From Rachicladosporium sp. CCFEE 5018 (taxonomy: Eukaryota > Ascomycota > Dothideomycetes > Cladosporiales > Cladosporiaceae): a stretch of DNA of 64,000 nucleotides. Shown in pieces: positions 36,775-47,419 of the stretch. The notes under the pieces were generated by a model that saw only the letters and a program-made list of their open reading frames with translations, did no database searches and was not told the DNA's origin. The stretch lies in assembly GCA_002077045.2 (NCBI GenBank), contig KZ111140.1:2395732-2459731 (forward strand), written 5' to 3'. The translations under genes and the position numbers were made by a program. Positions within the stretch are counted from its first letter, which is position 1. Each line of letters starts with the position of its first letter.

Positions 36775-38235
36775 ATGTCGCGATCGTCAAGCGCAGTGTC
36801 AAGTCAATGGACACAAGATCCTATTTCTCCACTGCTGGCCTTGCCAGCTGAATTACTATCCAGCATCGCGTATGCCACCGATGCTCTGGGCGATCCTACT
36901 TTGCTGGATCTACGACTTACTTACAAACGCATCTCCGCCTGCTGCGATGATGCCTTCCTTAATGGCTTCTTCGCATTACGGTGTCACATGTTCACCAACT
37001 ATAGCCTTCGTGTCCTTTACGAGATCTCGAGAAATCCTCGACTGCGTAGACCCATGACAGGACTGTCTCTGTCTTTCCCAACGGCAGAGTACATGAACAT
37101 TGAGAGACACTGTCGAAGACGTCACAAATTCGGTATATTATGCGACACTGCTATCAACGGCGACCCGGGCAGGGAGCTCGATTGCCTCTGGGACGATATC
37201 GAGGGCAATGAACAGGCAATCCATGAATCCTGCTCAAGGATCCTCGAGGCGGTCCTTGACAACTTCAAGTGTGCGGGCATCACACCCAAGATATTTGCTT
37301 GTAGTTGCGACGAAGACGCAAGACGCGTAGGTGGTATTTACGGCATGTCTACCCTCAAACGCCAAGCGAAGCTCCTCGGGCTCCGTACTCTAAGCATTGC
37401 TCAATGTCCCGATGAAACTGCAGTCTCCCTCACCTTGGTCGCGATCGCCAGAACGCACTTTCCAGTAGCAAGTCTGGACATCTCCGGCCCACAAGGCGAC
37501 AGAGCTTGCGAACCGCAAGCGTTCGGCCCAATGGTCGCTGCATGGGACTTTCCGTGGGTCAACTTGACCACACTAATCACGACGATCCACTCGAGTAACC
37601 TGCAAGCTGACTTACCCAAGTGGACGGCTTTTCAATCTTGGCTCAGTTCACTCCGCGCTTTGCAGGTCCTTGACATTGGGTTTGAGTGGCCTGGGCCCTA
37701 TAGTCCTGGCCATGAAGACGAAGACTGGGTCGCTTTACTTGATGTGCCACCTTGGAGACGCCTAGCTGAGTGCTTGGAGCATGCAGCTGCATTATCAACA
37801 CTGCGCATTGGCATTGGCCGGTTTGGAAAGCAGGACATCTTGTGTCTGCTAGAATCGTTGTCTTCCCGCCTACGGAGTCTGGAGTTTGACTCCTGCAGTA
37901 TTGTTGATGATCAGAACGTATGGCACGATGTGTGTGACTGGATTGTAGGCCATACGACACTCGAGATTTTGCATGTCAGATGCGTTAGTAACGATCGAGG
38001 AGACATGGGCACTGCGTCTGGCGGCCATGAGTTCATGCTTGCTGGACCACCGGATGTCGTGAAAACTCTGTTGCTTCAGCAGAAGCGCACAATGCACTTT
38101 ACGGATGACCTTGCAAGCGCTATCGATGGCGCGGAAGCTGACGATGGGACTGCAATGGCCGGAGAAGACGAGTATGGACCCGACTTCAATGACTCTGATC
38201 TGCAAATCGCGGATCAAGTTGAGCCGTATGGTTGA
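36775..38235 (+). CDS. F-box-like protein (longer member of a local pair)
   Basis: From the ATG at 36775 the protein has 486 residues; an upstream in-frame ATG at 36604 would add 57 residues of poor quality. Residues 20-65 read LALPAELLSSIAYATDALGDPTLLDLRLTYKR and look like a degenerate F-box, the Skp1-binding element of SCF ubiquitin ligases. The middle third is Leu-rich, with repeats such as LGLRTLSIAQCP, LRALQVLDIGF and LRSLEFDSCSI, and would form an irregular LRR substrate-binding region. The tail is acidic. The first ~190 residues and the segment PPDVVKTLLLQQK match the smaller protein at 38541-39260. The substrate is unknown. Confidence 0.7.
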   Translation: MSRSSSAVSSQWTQDPISPLLALPAELLSSIAYATDALGDPTLLDLRLTYKRISACCDDAFLNGFFALRCHMFTNYSLRVLYEISRNPRLRRPMTGLSLSFPTAEYMNIERHCRRRHKFGILCDTAINGDPGRELDCLWDDIEGNEQAIHESCSRILEAVLDNFKCAGITPKIFACSCDEDARRVGGIYGMSTLKRQAKLLGLRTLSIAQCPDETAVSLTLVAIARTHFPVASLDISGPQGDRACEPQAFGPMVAAWDFPWVNLTTLITTIHSSNLQADLPKWTAFQSWLSSLRALQVLDIGFEWPGPYSPGHEDEDWVALLDVPPWRRLAECLEHAAALSTLRIGIGRFGKQDILCLLESLSSRLRSLEFDSCSIVDDQNVWHDVCDWIVGHTTLEILHVRCVSNDRGDMGTASGGHEFMLAGPPDVVKTLLLQQKRTMHFTDDLASAIDGAEADDGTAMAGEDEYGPDFNDSDLQIADQVEPYG

Positions 38236-38540
38236 GCGGTATCCCTAAGCTGTACATCAGAGCCCACCGCGTGGCACTGCCTACTTGTCTAACATCGTGA
38301 GTCACGTGGCACGGCAGTCCCTGATGCGTCCTGCTAAGAGGTCTTGCGAGCCAAGCACTCGCGCCTACCTCTTACCAGTACAACCGCGTCAGTACAGTGA
38401 GACCTTTTACAGTCAGAGCTACGGAGATGCTACGCACAGGACCTGTACAATGGGTACGTATGCGAAGTACGAGTTGTCAGGAAGCTGGGTACCGACAGTC
38501 GACCCACGCCCACCCCCGAGGTTGGATCTTCAAGTCTACA
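38236..38540. other. Convergent spacer between the two F-box-like genes
   Basis: A 305-bp spacer between two stops facing each other. No gene or clear terminator motif was seen. Confidence 0.5.
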
Positions 38541-39260
38541 TCACAAGCGATCCAGTAATCCAGCTTCTCTATCCGGCTCGCCATCGTCTTCCCCCGAGAA
38601 GGTGTCCCACGATTGCACGTCCCAGTCGCTTTCCATTGAATCGTCAGATGACTCGCTGCCTACATCCTCCTCGAAGTCGAGCAGGTCGATCTGTTCCAAC
38701 AAAGCCGTCTTGACATGATCAGGAGTGCCACTAATGTAGAACCCGAAGTCCCCATCCGCAGTGATCATCTCTCTGCGACAGATTCCCAGATTCGGGGTGA
38801 TGCCGGCCGTTGCAAAATTCTCTAGGGCAGCTTCGAGCAGCTCCGAGCACAGCTCGAGGACGGCTTCTAGGTCCTCCTGGGTGTCATTGAGTAAGCAGTC
38901 ATCGTCGCACTTCTTCACAAGCCGTCGTTTCGACTTGCTCCCTATTGGGACGCTGTGGCAACGTTCAACATGTCTGTCGAGGTGCATATGATCCGCTTCA
39001 GGGAAGGATAATCTGAGCCATGTCAAGCGTTTGCGCAGACGAAAGTCCTTCGAGATCCCGCACAGCGCTTTCAGGCTGTACTCGGTATATAGATGCCAGC
39101 GTTCCCCGAAGTAGGCATTGAGAAATGCGGCATCACAGCTATCATGGAGCTGCTTGCAAGTCAGTCGTAGATCGAAGAGTGCGCTATTTCCTCGAGGATC
39201 GATCAATTCGAACGCGATGTTGGACAGAAGCTCTGGTGGCAGAGCAGAGACTCGATCCAT
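38541..39260 (-). CDS. F-box-like protein, short member lacking the LRR region
   Basis: The protein has 239 residues from MDRVSALPPELLSNIAFELI. The frame is open upstream to 39599 but has no alternative domain there, and a perfect GTATGT donor lies just before the ATG (around 39286), so a 5' UTR or coding intron is possible. The F-box region, the (F/Y)TEYSLKAL segment, the LSFPEADHMHLDRH block and the CSELLEAALENFATAGITP segment align with residues 20-190 of the protein at 36775-38235. After that the Leu-rich middle is absent and only the (T/P)PDHVKTALLEQ segment and an acidic tail remain. It is best read as an inverted local duplicate with an internal deletion. Confidence 0.65.
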   Translation of the reverse strand: MDRVSALPPELLSNIAFELIDPRGNSALFDLRLTCKQLHDSCDAAFLNAYFGERWHLYTEYSLKALCGISKDFRLRKRLTWLRLSFPEADHMHLDRHVERCHSVPIGSKSKRRLVKKCDDDCLLNDTQEDLEAVLELCSELLEAALENFATAGITPNLGICRREMITADGDFGFYISGTPDHVKTALLEQIDLLDFEEDVGSESSDDSMESDWDVQSWDTFSGEDDGEPDREAGLLDRL

Positions 39261-39679
39261 AATGTGGTAAGATACAATGGCACATACCTGGTAGGGATCG
39301 TTGTAGGGTTGATGAGGAAGTCGCGCTTCACGCGTCATTCTCGCGTTCAGGTTCCTTCCCTGAAGCTGCATTCGCGATCTTGATGTATTAGATATTTGGA
39401 ACGAGCACAGACAGGCAATCAAGATGAGTAAAGATTCGAGGAGACCAAAGTCCGTAATTTGTATGCGTCGCATGCGCTGATACGCGAGACTCCCTTCACG
39501 AGTTGCGACTTCATGGAATACAATTTTCTTAAGTGTATAAGCGTTTTGTGTTCGGACCCAACGTCTTGACCCATTCAGCAACGCGCTCGAGCCGTTCAAC
39601 TACCGCTGTGGAGAGCAATGCATATGCTCCGCAAGGAACACCAGTTCGCTCGGTACCGAGCACAGTGCGCCCGTAACCC
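39261..39679. other. Spacer upstream of the short F-box gene
   Basis: This 419-bp stretch must contain the short F-box gene's promoter and leader. It is open in the F-box frame up to 39599, but no ATG-started extension looks like protein. The 3' end of the zinc-finger gene abuts it. Confidence 0.4.
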
Positions 39680-41271
39680 TCACTTCAACAACTTCACCTT
39701 CCCTCCTCCAGCTTTCTCAATTTCCCTCTCCACCATTTCGGCGATCATGCCCAGCACACCGGTCCCTCCTATGCAAGCTCCAGCCTCCAGATGCTGCGCA
39801 AGACCACTTACAGTCTTGAAGCTCCTCATCTTCTTCGTGCTGCCGGACAGTCCCAGCAATGCTGTAGGACAATGGAAGATGCTCGGAGCGTGTGCGATGG
39901 AGCCGAGATGCTGCTGTAGGTCGTACTGCTTGCGGAAGGTGCAGGGGCAGAGGTGACACGGCCATTGGCCTGCGGCGTTGGGGTTGATAGCCATGGACAG
40001 CGAGGATGAAGTCGGGGTGACCACAGGTAAAGCGCCGTTCAGGAAGGACCACTCCCGAGCAGCATGGTGACGAACGGACGGGCCAGGCATGCTACTCCCC
40101 TCTCCATAGCCTTCGCTACCGGCGATGCTTGCAGATGGGGTGAGCATGACTCCACTGCTCGCGGAAAGTGTGCTACCCGCGTAGGTGCCATTGGCGGGTG
40201 CAACGCTATGGCCGACGCTCATGTTGGTAGGCGTGAGCACCACACCACTTGCATCCGAGATTGAGAGGCTGTCGATTGTGGGCGTCGATCTAGGCAGCGC
40301 TGTGGCACTGAGACCGCGATCATCTCCGACAGCCGCGTGACTACCAGTGCCGCTGGCCCCGGTGATGTGGCGGTTGACGTCGTACTTTGCAACGACCGAA
40401 TTCAGTTTCTCACGTGTCATACCAGACTTGCACGTGTTGCTCTCGAGGTGGAACAGCAGTGCAGACGGTGAGGTGAACACCCCAGTACACCGGTCTGACA
40501 GAGGGCATTTCATTTCGCTTAGCGGCTTATGCTTCAACGAGTTCCTGTGCTGTTGCAAGGCCTTTAGGCTCTTGAACTTCCGATTGTGCGATTCGCAGAA
40601 CAACTTGTTCTCTTCGCGGCGTGCGAGCTGGGTGACAGTATCTTGAGCATCTGCCGCCTTGCGCGTTGCCGCTTCGATCACAAGCGCATGGCCGATACTG
40701 TCCAGGTGGTCGTTGAGCGCAACGTCCGTCTTGAAAGCTCGATCGCACGTAGCGCATTCGTAGCTGCCGATGTGCGCATCCTCACGGAGATGCTGAGCGA
40801 GGGCATTGGCAGAATTGAAGTCCAGGTCGTGCTCGAGGCAAAAGAGGTGATTTGACGTCTTCTGATGACCGAAGAGGGTGGCGGAATTGCGGAACGCCTG
40901 ATGGCAATGCGGGCAAGGGTGATGGGCATCTCTAATATGCTGTGCGAGGGCGGCCGCATCCTTGAGATTGCCACGCGAACAGTGAAGGCAAGGGAACTTG
41001 ATGGTATGTTTGTCCAGTATATGTTGCTGCAGACGACTGTTGGTGAAGCCGCCTCTACTGCACGAGCCACAGTCTTTGTCCGCGCGAAGGGCGAGGTTCT
41101 CGATAGCAATTTCGGCTTTGATGTGCTGAGAACTATGGTGGTGAGCGGTAAGACGCTTCTGGAGACTGAACAGCGCACCGCAGCAGATGAATCTGTGGCC
41201 CTTTGCAACGCCGTTGACTTCAGGCTCGCAGGACTCGAGAAGCTTTCCCCACAAATGCAGCGGAGAGCCAT
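39680..41271 (-). CDS. Multi-finger C2H2 protein; start unclear, possible frameshift near 41215
   Basis: The main frame encodes about eight C2H2-type fingers, including CLHCSRGNLKDAAALAQHIRDAH, CPHCHQAFRNSATLFGHQKTSNH, CATCDRAFKTDVALNDHLDSIGH and CHLCPCTFRKQYDLQQHLGSIAH. It also carries CKSGMTREKL and a conserved C-terminal block shared with the protein at 17314. It has no in-frame ATG before the fingers. A consensus start GCCACCATGG lies at 41271 in another frame and reads MALRCICGESFSSPASLKS, itself a half finger. Moving to the main frame near 41211-41222 would join it to HRFICCGALFSLQKRLTAHH. I therefore suspect a one-base indel, real or from sequencing, or an unseen short intron. It is probably a nuclear protein of unknown target. 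Confidence 0.65.
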
Positions 41272-41505
41272 GGTGGCGAGTAGAGGATTGCGGATTGAGT
41301 GAACTGACTTTGCTAGGTGAGTCCAAGAAGTGGTGGTGCGCTGATGTTTGATACCGAGCGAGAACCTTCGGCCCGTGCACAGACTGTGAAAAGGACGAGG
41401 AAGGTGCGACCCATCAACGTATCCTCGACTTCACTTGTCATCTTTCTTGAAGGATCACAATGTTGCGGTAGCTGGGTGAGGGGAAGACGATAGTGTAGAC
41501 TTCTC

Positions 41506-43102
41506 TCATCGTGCCTTGACACTGCCGACGATTTCATGCACTTTCATGTCCATACCCACCCAAAACTTCTTCCCTCTCCACTCGACTGTCGTACCACCCC
41601 AGAAAGCCCACAGCCATATCGGCAGCGCGAGCGCTTCGCGACCAATCCAAGCAAACACCCATTGCCCAAAAGGTCGCCGTGAGCGACCAGGCGGCGGGCG
41701 AGCAAACGCCGGTGTATCTTCATCCACCTCAATGGACTTGCTAGAATGCAGCAGGTTGTACAAGGTCCAGTCTGCGCCGCACCAGATGCTGATACTGAGT
41801 AGCCAGAACGGTGCGAATAAGCTCCATGTGTAAGGGACGCCGAGCTTGTGTTGGAACGCCGGCAATGTTGAGACCGCGAAGGCTCCATAGAGCGAGCAGA
41901 GAAAGCTTTCGGTTCCTGGCTCCACCAGAGTGGCGAGCGTGACCGTGAACTTCCGGACTCGCAGCCATCTCACTCTTCGACTCCAGTACTCCTTGACGCT
42001 CATATTTGCCATGGGCTGTATCGCTAGATCGCCAAAGCAGCAGGCATGCTTGCCCCATTTCTCGCCCTGAAGCTCCTCCGGCACTTGCTGCTTCCACAGC
42101 AGGTCTCCAATCAGATGGTCCTCGCAGATGTTTTCGCTGAAGAAGTCAATACCTTTGCCATTCGTAAGACTGTCCAAGTGGCTGCGACGAAACATGGTGC
42201 TCTTGCCCACGATGCAAGGTGCTACTAGAACCGTGTTGATGGCAATATAAAACTTCGCGTGGGCTGAGCCGAGGAACATCTCCTCTAGTCTCCCACCACC
42301 GATCGAGGATGCTGTGCGGTCCTCGTTAGTGTTTGACACAGTATCTGTGCTGGAGGATCCTGTGGTTCGCAGGTGACCATTCGATGCGTCCAAGAGTCCA
42401 TGCGTCTCCTGTCTCGCACTCGTTCCCAACGTGTCGACCACGAGAGGCAGCTGATGAACGAATTTATTATTCTTCCTCGCTTGGCCACGGCCTTTAAGTG
42501 TCGCCACCATGCGGCTGCAGACGCCTCTCGCCACCCAGACATTGCAGTCAATGATCCAGATGTGATTACCTACAGCCTCGCGATAAGCGCGGCTCATATT
42601 GCGGATCTTCGGGTTTGGACCAAGTCGCAGACCACCATTCGATAGAAGAGGGTCGTCATCTTCGATTAGGATCTTGGCATCATGGTCTGGAAAGTCCTCG
42701 AGGAGGCGTTCCAGCACGGGCAGAGCAGGATCGCTCCTCGACGAGACACAGAAGCGGACATGTAGCCTGTCCTTGGGATATGTCTGCCTGAACGTCGACG
42801 CTAGACAGTCGTACATAGATGGCTCGAGACCTTTAACGGGCCGAATGATAGTTACATCTGGTGCGTCGGATCCCCATTGGACATGCTGTGGCACGCGAGA
42901 ATAGTGGCGGCGACTGCGTGAAGTCAGCCCTGATCTGCACTTGGAAGAAGACTGGCTGCCCATACATTTGGATATACCCAATGCTGCACACTAACGTGAT
43001 GAAGATGTACCAGCCGAGACAGATGCTGGCGACCCACAGTGTTATCGTGGAGGTGCCATGGTCGTAGATTGGCGCCTTCGTCTCAGCGCCCACACCGAAC
43101 AT
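41506..43102 (-). CDS. Ceramide glucosyltransferase (GT21), two exons
   Basis: Exons 43102-42966 and 42913-41506 give 514 residues; the 52-bp intron (GTATGG..CAG, CTGAC branch) joins GYIQ to RRHYSRVPQHVQW. The enzyme transfers glucose from UDP-glucose to ceramide in the Golgi or ER membrane to make glucosylceramide. The N-terminus has a transmembrane anchor ITLWVASICLGWYIFITLV. The GT core follows: VTIIRPVKGLEP, ILIEDDDP, WIIDCNVWVARG, the D3 motif ICEDHLIGD and the (Q/R)xxRW motif RRVRW. Hydrophobic segments near the C-terminus (APFWLLSISIWCGADW, ALPIWLWAFWGG) complete the family pattern. An insertion of about 70 polar residues lies between DCNVWV and the D3 motif, as is common in fungi. All signature residues are present. 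Confidence 0.92.
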
Positions 43103-43326
43103 AGGAAATGCGCCTGCAGATGAGTTGATTAAAAAGGATACCAGAAAGCTCCTCGGCCTGAAGTGAGGGCTTCGTCAAGCTTTGGTCTTGGCAGCATTGA
43201 GTTTGTCTCGGCATTGGCTTCGACCTCTTCCATCCCAAAGGACGACATCGACAACCGCATTCCCAGCAGTAAGACGCTATCGCAAGGACGAGGCATGCAT
43301 GTCCACACTAACGTTAGGTCTAGACA
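43103..43326. promoter_or_regulatory. Divergent promoter between ceramide glucosyltransferase and GFA gene
   Basis: A 224-bp spacer between divergent ATGs. No specific site was recognised. Confidence 0.45.
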
Positions 43327-43740
43327 ATGCCTTCCAACGCGAGCGCGCCTCTCAAGGCGACATGCCACTGTGGTGTCGTAACTCTCGAGGTACCCCACCG
43401 ACCGCGCGAGATCAACGAATGTCAATGCACCATCTGCAGACGGTACGGAGCAGCGTGGGCCTACTACACTCCAAACGAAGTCAAAATCACTGTAAAGGAT
43501 GGCATGCCGACCAAGGCATACGTCTGGGGTGACAAGGAGAGCGAGTTCCACTTCTGCTCTGTGTGCGGCTGCGATATGTACTGGAAGGCAATTGAGGATC
43601 GCCCGGAGATGGGTGTTAATACGAGAATGACGGATCCTGACGAGCTTCACACAGTGACACGCAAGATTGATTACGAGGTGCTCACGACGTGCTTGAAGGC
43701 GGGAGCAGAGGCGCATCCCCAGGATAAGGCTCAGTACTGA
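43327..43740 (+). CDS. GFA/CENP-V domain protein
   Basis: The protein has 137 residues and consists of one GFA (Mss4-like) fold. Zinc ligands are visible as CHCG at residues 13-16, CQCTICRR about 20 residues on, and FCSVCGCDMYW near the middle. The family includes glutathione-dependent formaldehyde-activating enzyme and CENP-V-like proteins; most fungal members have no proven substrate. The name formaldehyde-activating should be taken as a domain label only. Single exon, clear ATG. Confidence 0.88.
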   Translation: MPSNASAPLKATCHCGVVTLEVPHRPREINECQCTICRRYGAAWAYYTPNEVKITVKDGMPTKAYVWGDKESEFHFCSVCGCDMYWKAIEDRPEMGVNTRMTDPDELHTVTRKIDYEVLTTCLKAGAEAHPQDKAQY

Positions 43741-44465
43741 GGCCCGTACTGCTCTTTACCGCACGGAGGCGATGTCCACGACATGCCTATCACAGTCGAA
43801 TGGCACTGTGCCACAGCAGCCATCTAGGCGCTCAGGGCCTGGAGTCTTGGGGATGTGGTACGTGTGCAGTGCACGCAGTAGACACTACCACGAGTGAAAG
43901 GACATTCGGACAGTATCCCGTTCAACCGGGAGGGCCCATAGCGATAGTGAGGAACTCAGAGGCTAGAGTGGGAGAGCAAGTACCCAAGATGTCGGTCGAT
44001 CGACTGGTAGACATTACGACGACCTGTGCGCAGCTTTCGAGAAGGCTCTGAACGACTGCGACAACTTCCCATTGCGCTGGTAATGAGCAAGTTCGTCCAG
44101 CAGCGTTGTCTGTCTGCTTCTCCACAATATTCAGATGATGATAATGCTCATGTGAGCTTGATCGCGACAGTGAAGCCTCGTGACACCATGTCTATGAGAG
44201 CAGACAATCTGCAAAATCTGAAGGTGATCTCACCTAGTTTGAGTCAATTATCCACTATCGCAGGTGTCATTGTAGCAGCACATGAATATTCAGACTTTTG
44301 GAGAGAGCGACAATGTTCCAAGAGTCGGCGTTAAGCGGACGTAAGCGCGAGCGCGCTTCGCGACCGTCCCAAAGAGGCAGTATGATGATGCGAAAGTCAA
44401 CACTGAACAGAAACATATGTTATCGCTACCTTGAGAATTAGCATAAGGGCTGGGATTAACAAAAC
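43741..44465. other. Intergenic, 725 bp
   Basis: Only short frames without ATG-started coding character occur here. It probably holds the GFA 3' UTR and the promoter of the coiled-coil gene. I see nothing else. Confidence 0.5.
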
Positions 44466-46190
44466 ATGGATTCGAGTCGCCTTCCATCGTCACCGCCGAA
44501 AAGTGCTACCCCAAGCGACCTGCGCTCTTCATCGCCAGCACCTGATGCAACACCCGGCGGCGGTGGACTCCAACCCTCACCACTATTCAAAGCCAATGTG
44601 TCCATCATACCCTCATCTGGTGGTCTGTTCTCGCCATCCAAGGAACAACCTTACGGTTCCTTGCGTAGCGACGCGATCGACGGTCCCGAAGACTTCACAA
44701 TTCACCTCGTGGACTACATGGCAAGCCACAAGACGCCTGCGCTGTTACAAACACGCTCAGCCATGTCTGGGACGCCAGCTATGACCCGAGAGAACGACTC
44801 AGTTCGGAGATCACCCCTGAATGACTCTGACTCTCCGCCGCGCAGCATCAGCGGCAGTGGTAGGCTGGGGCGCACGAGGTTGGCATTGTCATCTTCACCC
44901 CCGCGAGAGAGAGCAGCACCGGGTGCTGTGGCGTTTATGCGTTCGCACATTGAGCGCCTCGAGCGAGACCTTGCTACGGAGCGACATATGCGTGAGGCGG
45001 ATTTGGCAGCGCACACTATAGAAGTTGAGCGCGCCACGTCACTGCATCGCGAGGAGCTAGAAGCGACGCTTGAGGAGCTACAGAGTGTGAAGCAGGCACG
45101 GGAGACTGAGATCAAGAGCGTTGTGGCGCAGTATACGGAGCAGGTCAGAGTAGCATTCGAGCAGGAGCGAAAGCGGCACGAAGAGGAGCTTAACTGCGTC
45201 CGGAATGAGATCGTGCGGCCGAGCGAGAAGAATGCCGAGGACGATGTCGATGACACAATTGTCGTGGAGCAAGAGCGACTCAAGCACCTCCAAGACGTTG
45301 ACCGCCTGGAAGCTCAGCACAACAAAGCTCTCGAGAATGCCGCCGAAGAGATCAAGGAGCTACAGGCGCAGCTGGCACAAAAATCGCAAGACATACCGAC
45401 CGCGGAGAGAGAGCGACGCCAGGTCGCAGATGAGTTGAAGCGGGTGAAGAAGATCACGAAGGATCATCTACAAGCAGCTCAGGACGAGATCGACCAGCTG
45501 CAAGCAGAGCTAGATAGGCAGAAGCACGTGGCAGAAGAATCAGACCATGCAAGGGAGACGATTCAGGGTCTAGAAACACAGGCTACGGAGGCTGCAGCAT
45601 CTTCGAAGCGGACAGGAGCCTCACAGAATGGACTGCTAGAGCTGCGCATACAGCTCGCTACCCGTGACGAACGCATCACCGAGCTTTCCAACGAGCTTCA
45701 GGCTCGACCAGAGCAGTCTCAATCTACACAGCAGGCTTCCGAACCCCAGCCGGACGATTCGACTGGTGTAGCGGCTCAGCTCGCCCTTCGTACAGAAGAC
45801 TTCGAACGCGCAACAGCACGTGCACAAGATCTCGAGCGTCTCAACACCCGCTACGCCAAGCAACTTCAGATCGCAAACCACACGGTAAACACTCTGAAGA
45901 CCGCGCATACTGCGGAATTACGGCGCGTGGCGGCAGAGCACGAGCGAGAGAAGACTGCAGAGCTTGACGGTATGCGACGACAGCTCAGTGCGTCACAGCG
46001 AGACAGTAAAGCTTCCAAGGCGAGTGCGGCGGAGCTTGCAGAGCAGCTCGCCAAGCAGGCGTTAAGGTTCAGTGAGCTGGAGAAGTTGAATAAGGAGTTG
46101 GGGAATCAGCTCATGAGGGCTTGGGGGCGGGAGGAGTTTGGAGATACGGGGGAAAAGCAGAAGTATCGGTATAAGTATGTAAAGACTTGA
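44466..46190 (+). CDS. Long coiled-coil protein, probably spindle-pole-body associated (SnaD-like)
   Basis: The protein has 574 residues in one exon. The first ~155 residues are Ser/Pro-rich and disordered, with several SP sites. From about 160 to 400, and again from about 435 to 555, it is heptad-rich, with Glu/Lys/Gln/Leu repeats typical of a coiled coil. The C-terminal block KELGNQLMRAWGREEFGDTG followed by a YRYKY tail resembles, from memory, the conserved end of fungal proteins annotated as spindle-pole-body protein SnaD. That assignment rests on the short tail alone and needs a search. A structural role at the microtubule-organising centre is therefore tentative. Confidence 0.6.
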   Translation: MDSSRLPSSPPKSATPSDLRSSSPAPDATPGGGGLQPSPLFKANVSIIPSSGGLFSPSKEQPYGSLRSDAIDGPEDFTIHLVDYMASHKTPALLQTRSAMSGTPAMTRENDSVRRSPLNDSDSPPRSISGSGRLGRTRLALSSSPPRERAAPGAVAFMRSHIERLERDLATERHMREADLAAHTIEVERATSLHREELEATLEELQSVKQARETEIKSVVAQYTEQVRVAFEQERKRHEEELNCVRNEIVRPSEKNAEDDVDDTIVVEQERLKHLQDVDRLEAQHNKALENAAEEIKELQAQLAQKSQDIPTAERERRQVADELKRVKKITKDHLQAAQDEIDQLQAELDRQKHVAEESDHARETIQGLETQATEAAASSKRTGASQNGLLELRIQLATRDERITELSNELQARPEQSQSTQQASEPQPDDSTGVAAQLALRTEDFERATARAQDLERLNTRYAKQLQIANHTVNTLKTAHTAELRRVAAEHEREKTAELDGMRRQLSASQRDSKASKASAAELAEQLAKQALRFSELEKLNKELGNQLMRAWGREEFGDTGEKQKYRYKYVKT

Positions 46191-46519
46191 GGCGTACGGT
46201 TCGAATTAGGGTACCGCTGTAGTTCAAATTCTGTACCTCTGTCTGTCGGAAAGTCTGAATGGTCCTGTGCTGATATCAGGCTACCTGCGGTGGTGATCTC
46301 ATCATGCAGGATTGGCGAGAAGGCCAGACTTCTCAGCATCCTTGCGGTAGACCTGGCGTTTGCACCGACAGGGCAACATAAGGTTGACTGGTAAGAGCAA
46401 GCTGATACGAGCACGAACTACGTTCTAAGCTCTCGAAGAGGCGGAGACTTGCTAAGCTGCGAAGTACGATGCTGTTGTCTGAGCTGCTCACTAGAGAGAC
46501 GTTAAGGCTCTAGCATCGC
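46191..46519. other. Convergent spacer, 329 bp
   Basis: Spacer between the coiled-coil gene and the two-exon gene that ends at 46520. Nothing recognised. Confidence 0.5.
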
Positions 46520-47419
46520 CTACTTGAAGATCTTAACCAAGTCGCCGCGCTCGTACTGTTTCAAGGTGTCGATATGCTGTTGAGAACGACGCGTCCAGAC
46601 TTCGACGAGGACGCCGCGCTTGTCATCCCCTATGGCCAAGTCAGTTCTATTTTCCGATCACTGCGCTCCGTTGACAAGTCACTCACAGCCTACTGTCCTC
46701 TCCTGGCCTGTTGGAAGCTCCCACGAACGCGGTGGACCCCAGACAATGTTCGGTATCCGCTCCTGCATACCTCTTGGGTCCACTGACAGGGCCACCAAGC
46801 CCAGCAGTATCGGCAACTCGCCGACGAGACCCCCGAGCTGTGCACCCCTTTCCACTTCGCGGTCTCCCATTCTTGAATATCGGTCTGGGAACAACTTCTT
46901 AGCCCACACTTGGTCGCGATGTTGGTAAATTAGCTTCTTCTCCCGTCCATCGTACGCTACGTAGGACATCTTTTGCCCCGGATCGACATTGATGTCCACG
47001 TGTGTGAAGTGGACGTGGCTCCAATCGTTCGTTCTATCCTCGGTAAGGCCCGACTGACTGAGATCGGATGCGTCATTGTCATTGTCATCGCCATCATATA
47101 TGGTGTGGCGCGTTGCATCGCAGTCGACGACCCATATGTTTCCCTGGTCGAAATACATCGAGCACGTCCCATGCGGCTCCAAATGCAGAGACTCAGGTGT
47201 ATTGTCAGGCGTATTCAATAGTCTGATCGTTGTACCGTCCTGATGGTGGAAAAGCGCATACTCGCGCCAGCCCGAAGGCCATTCTTTGTATTTGGTTTTT
47301 CCCTTACCTCGAGGTGGGCGCCAGTCGCCATCTACCTGACGATCGTGGCCATTCTCATTGGCGTGCAAGCCGATGATGCGGAAGTAGTACTCGGGGGATA
47401 TGGGTATATTGGATGCCAT
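46520..47419 (-). CDS. Uncharacterised two-exon protein
   Basis: Exons 47419-46687 and 46629-46520 give 280 residues. The 57-bp intron has GTGAGT..CATAG ends and an ACTGAC branch. Splicing turns the frame VGC-stop into VGWDDKRGVLVEVWTRR and ends at GDLVKIFK. I do not recognise the protein. It begins MASNIPISPEYYFRII, is rich in Trp, Asp and charged residues, and has no transmembrane segment or signal peptide. The motif pair WGPPRSWELPTG and WDDKRGVLVEVW looks like a compact fold, perhaps beta-rich or lectin-like, but that is a guess. It is preceded by a 2.4-kb gene-poor stretch. Confidence 0.7.

Noticed and set aside
39260..39320. Intron from the GTATGT just upstream of the short F-box ATG to the CCACCAG inside the F-box
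   Set aside because: The join would leave the F-box out of frame and delete its conserved start.
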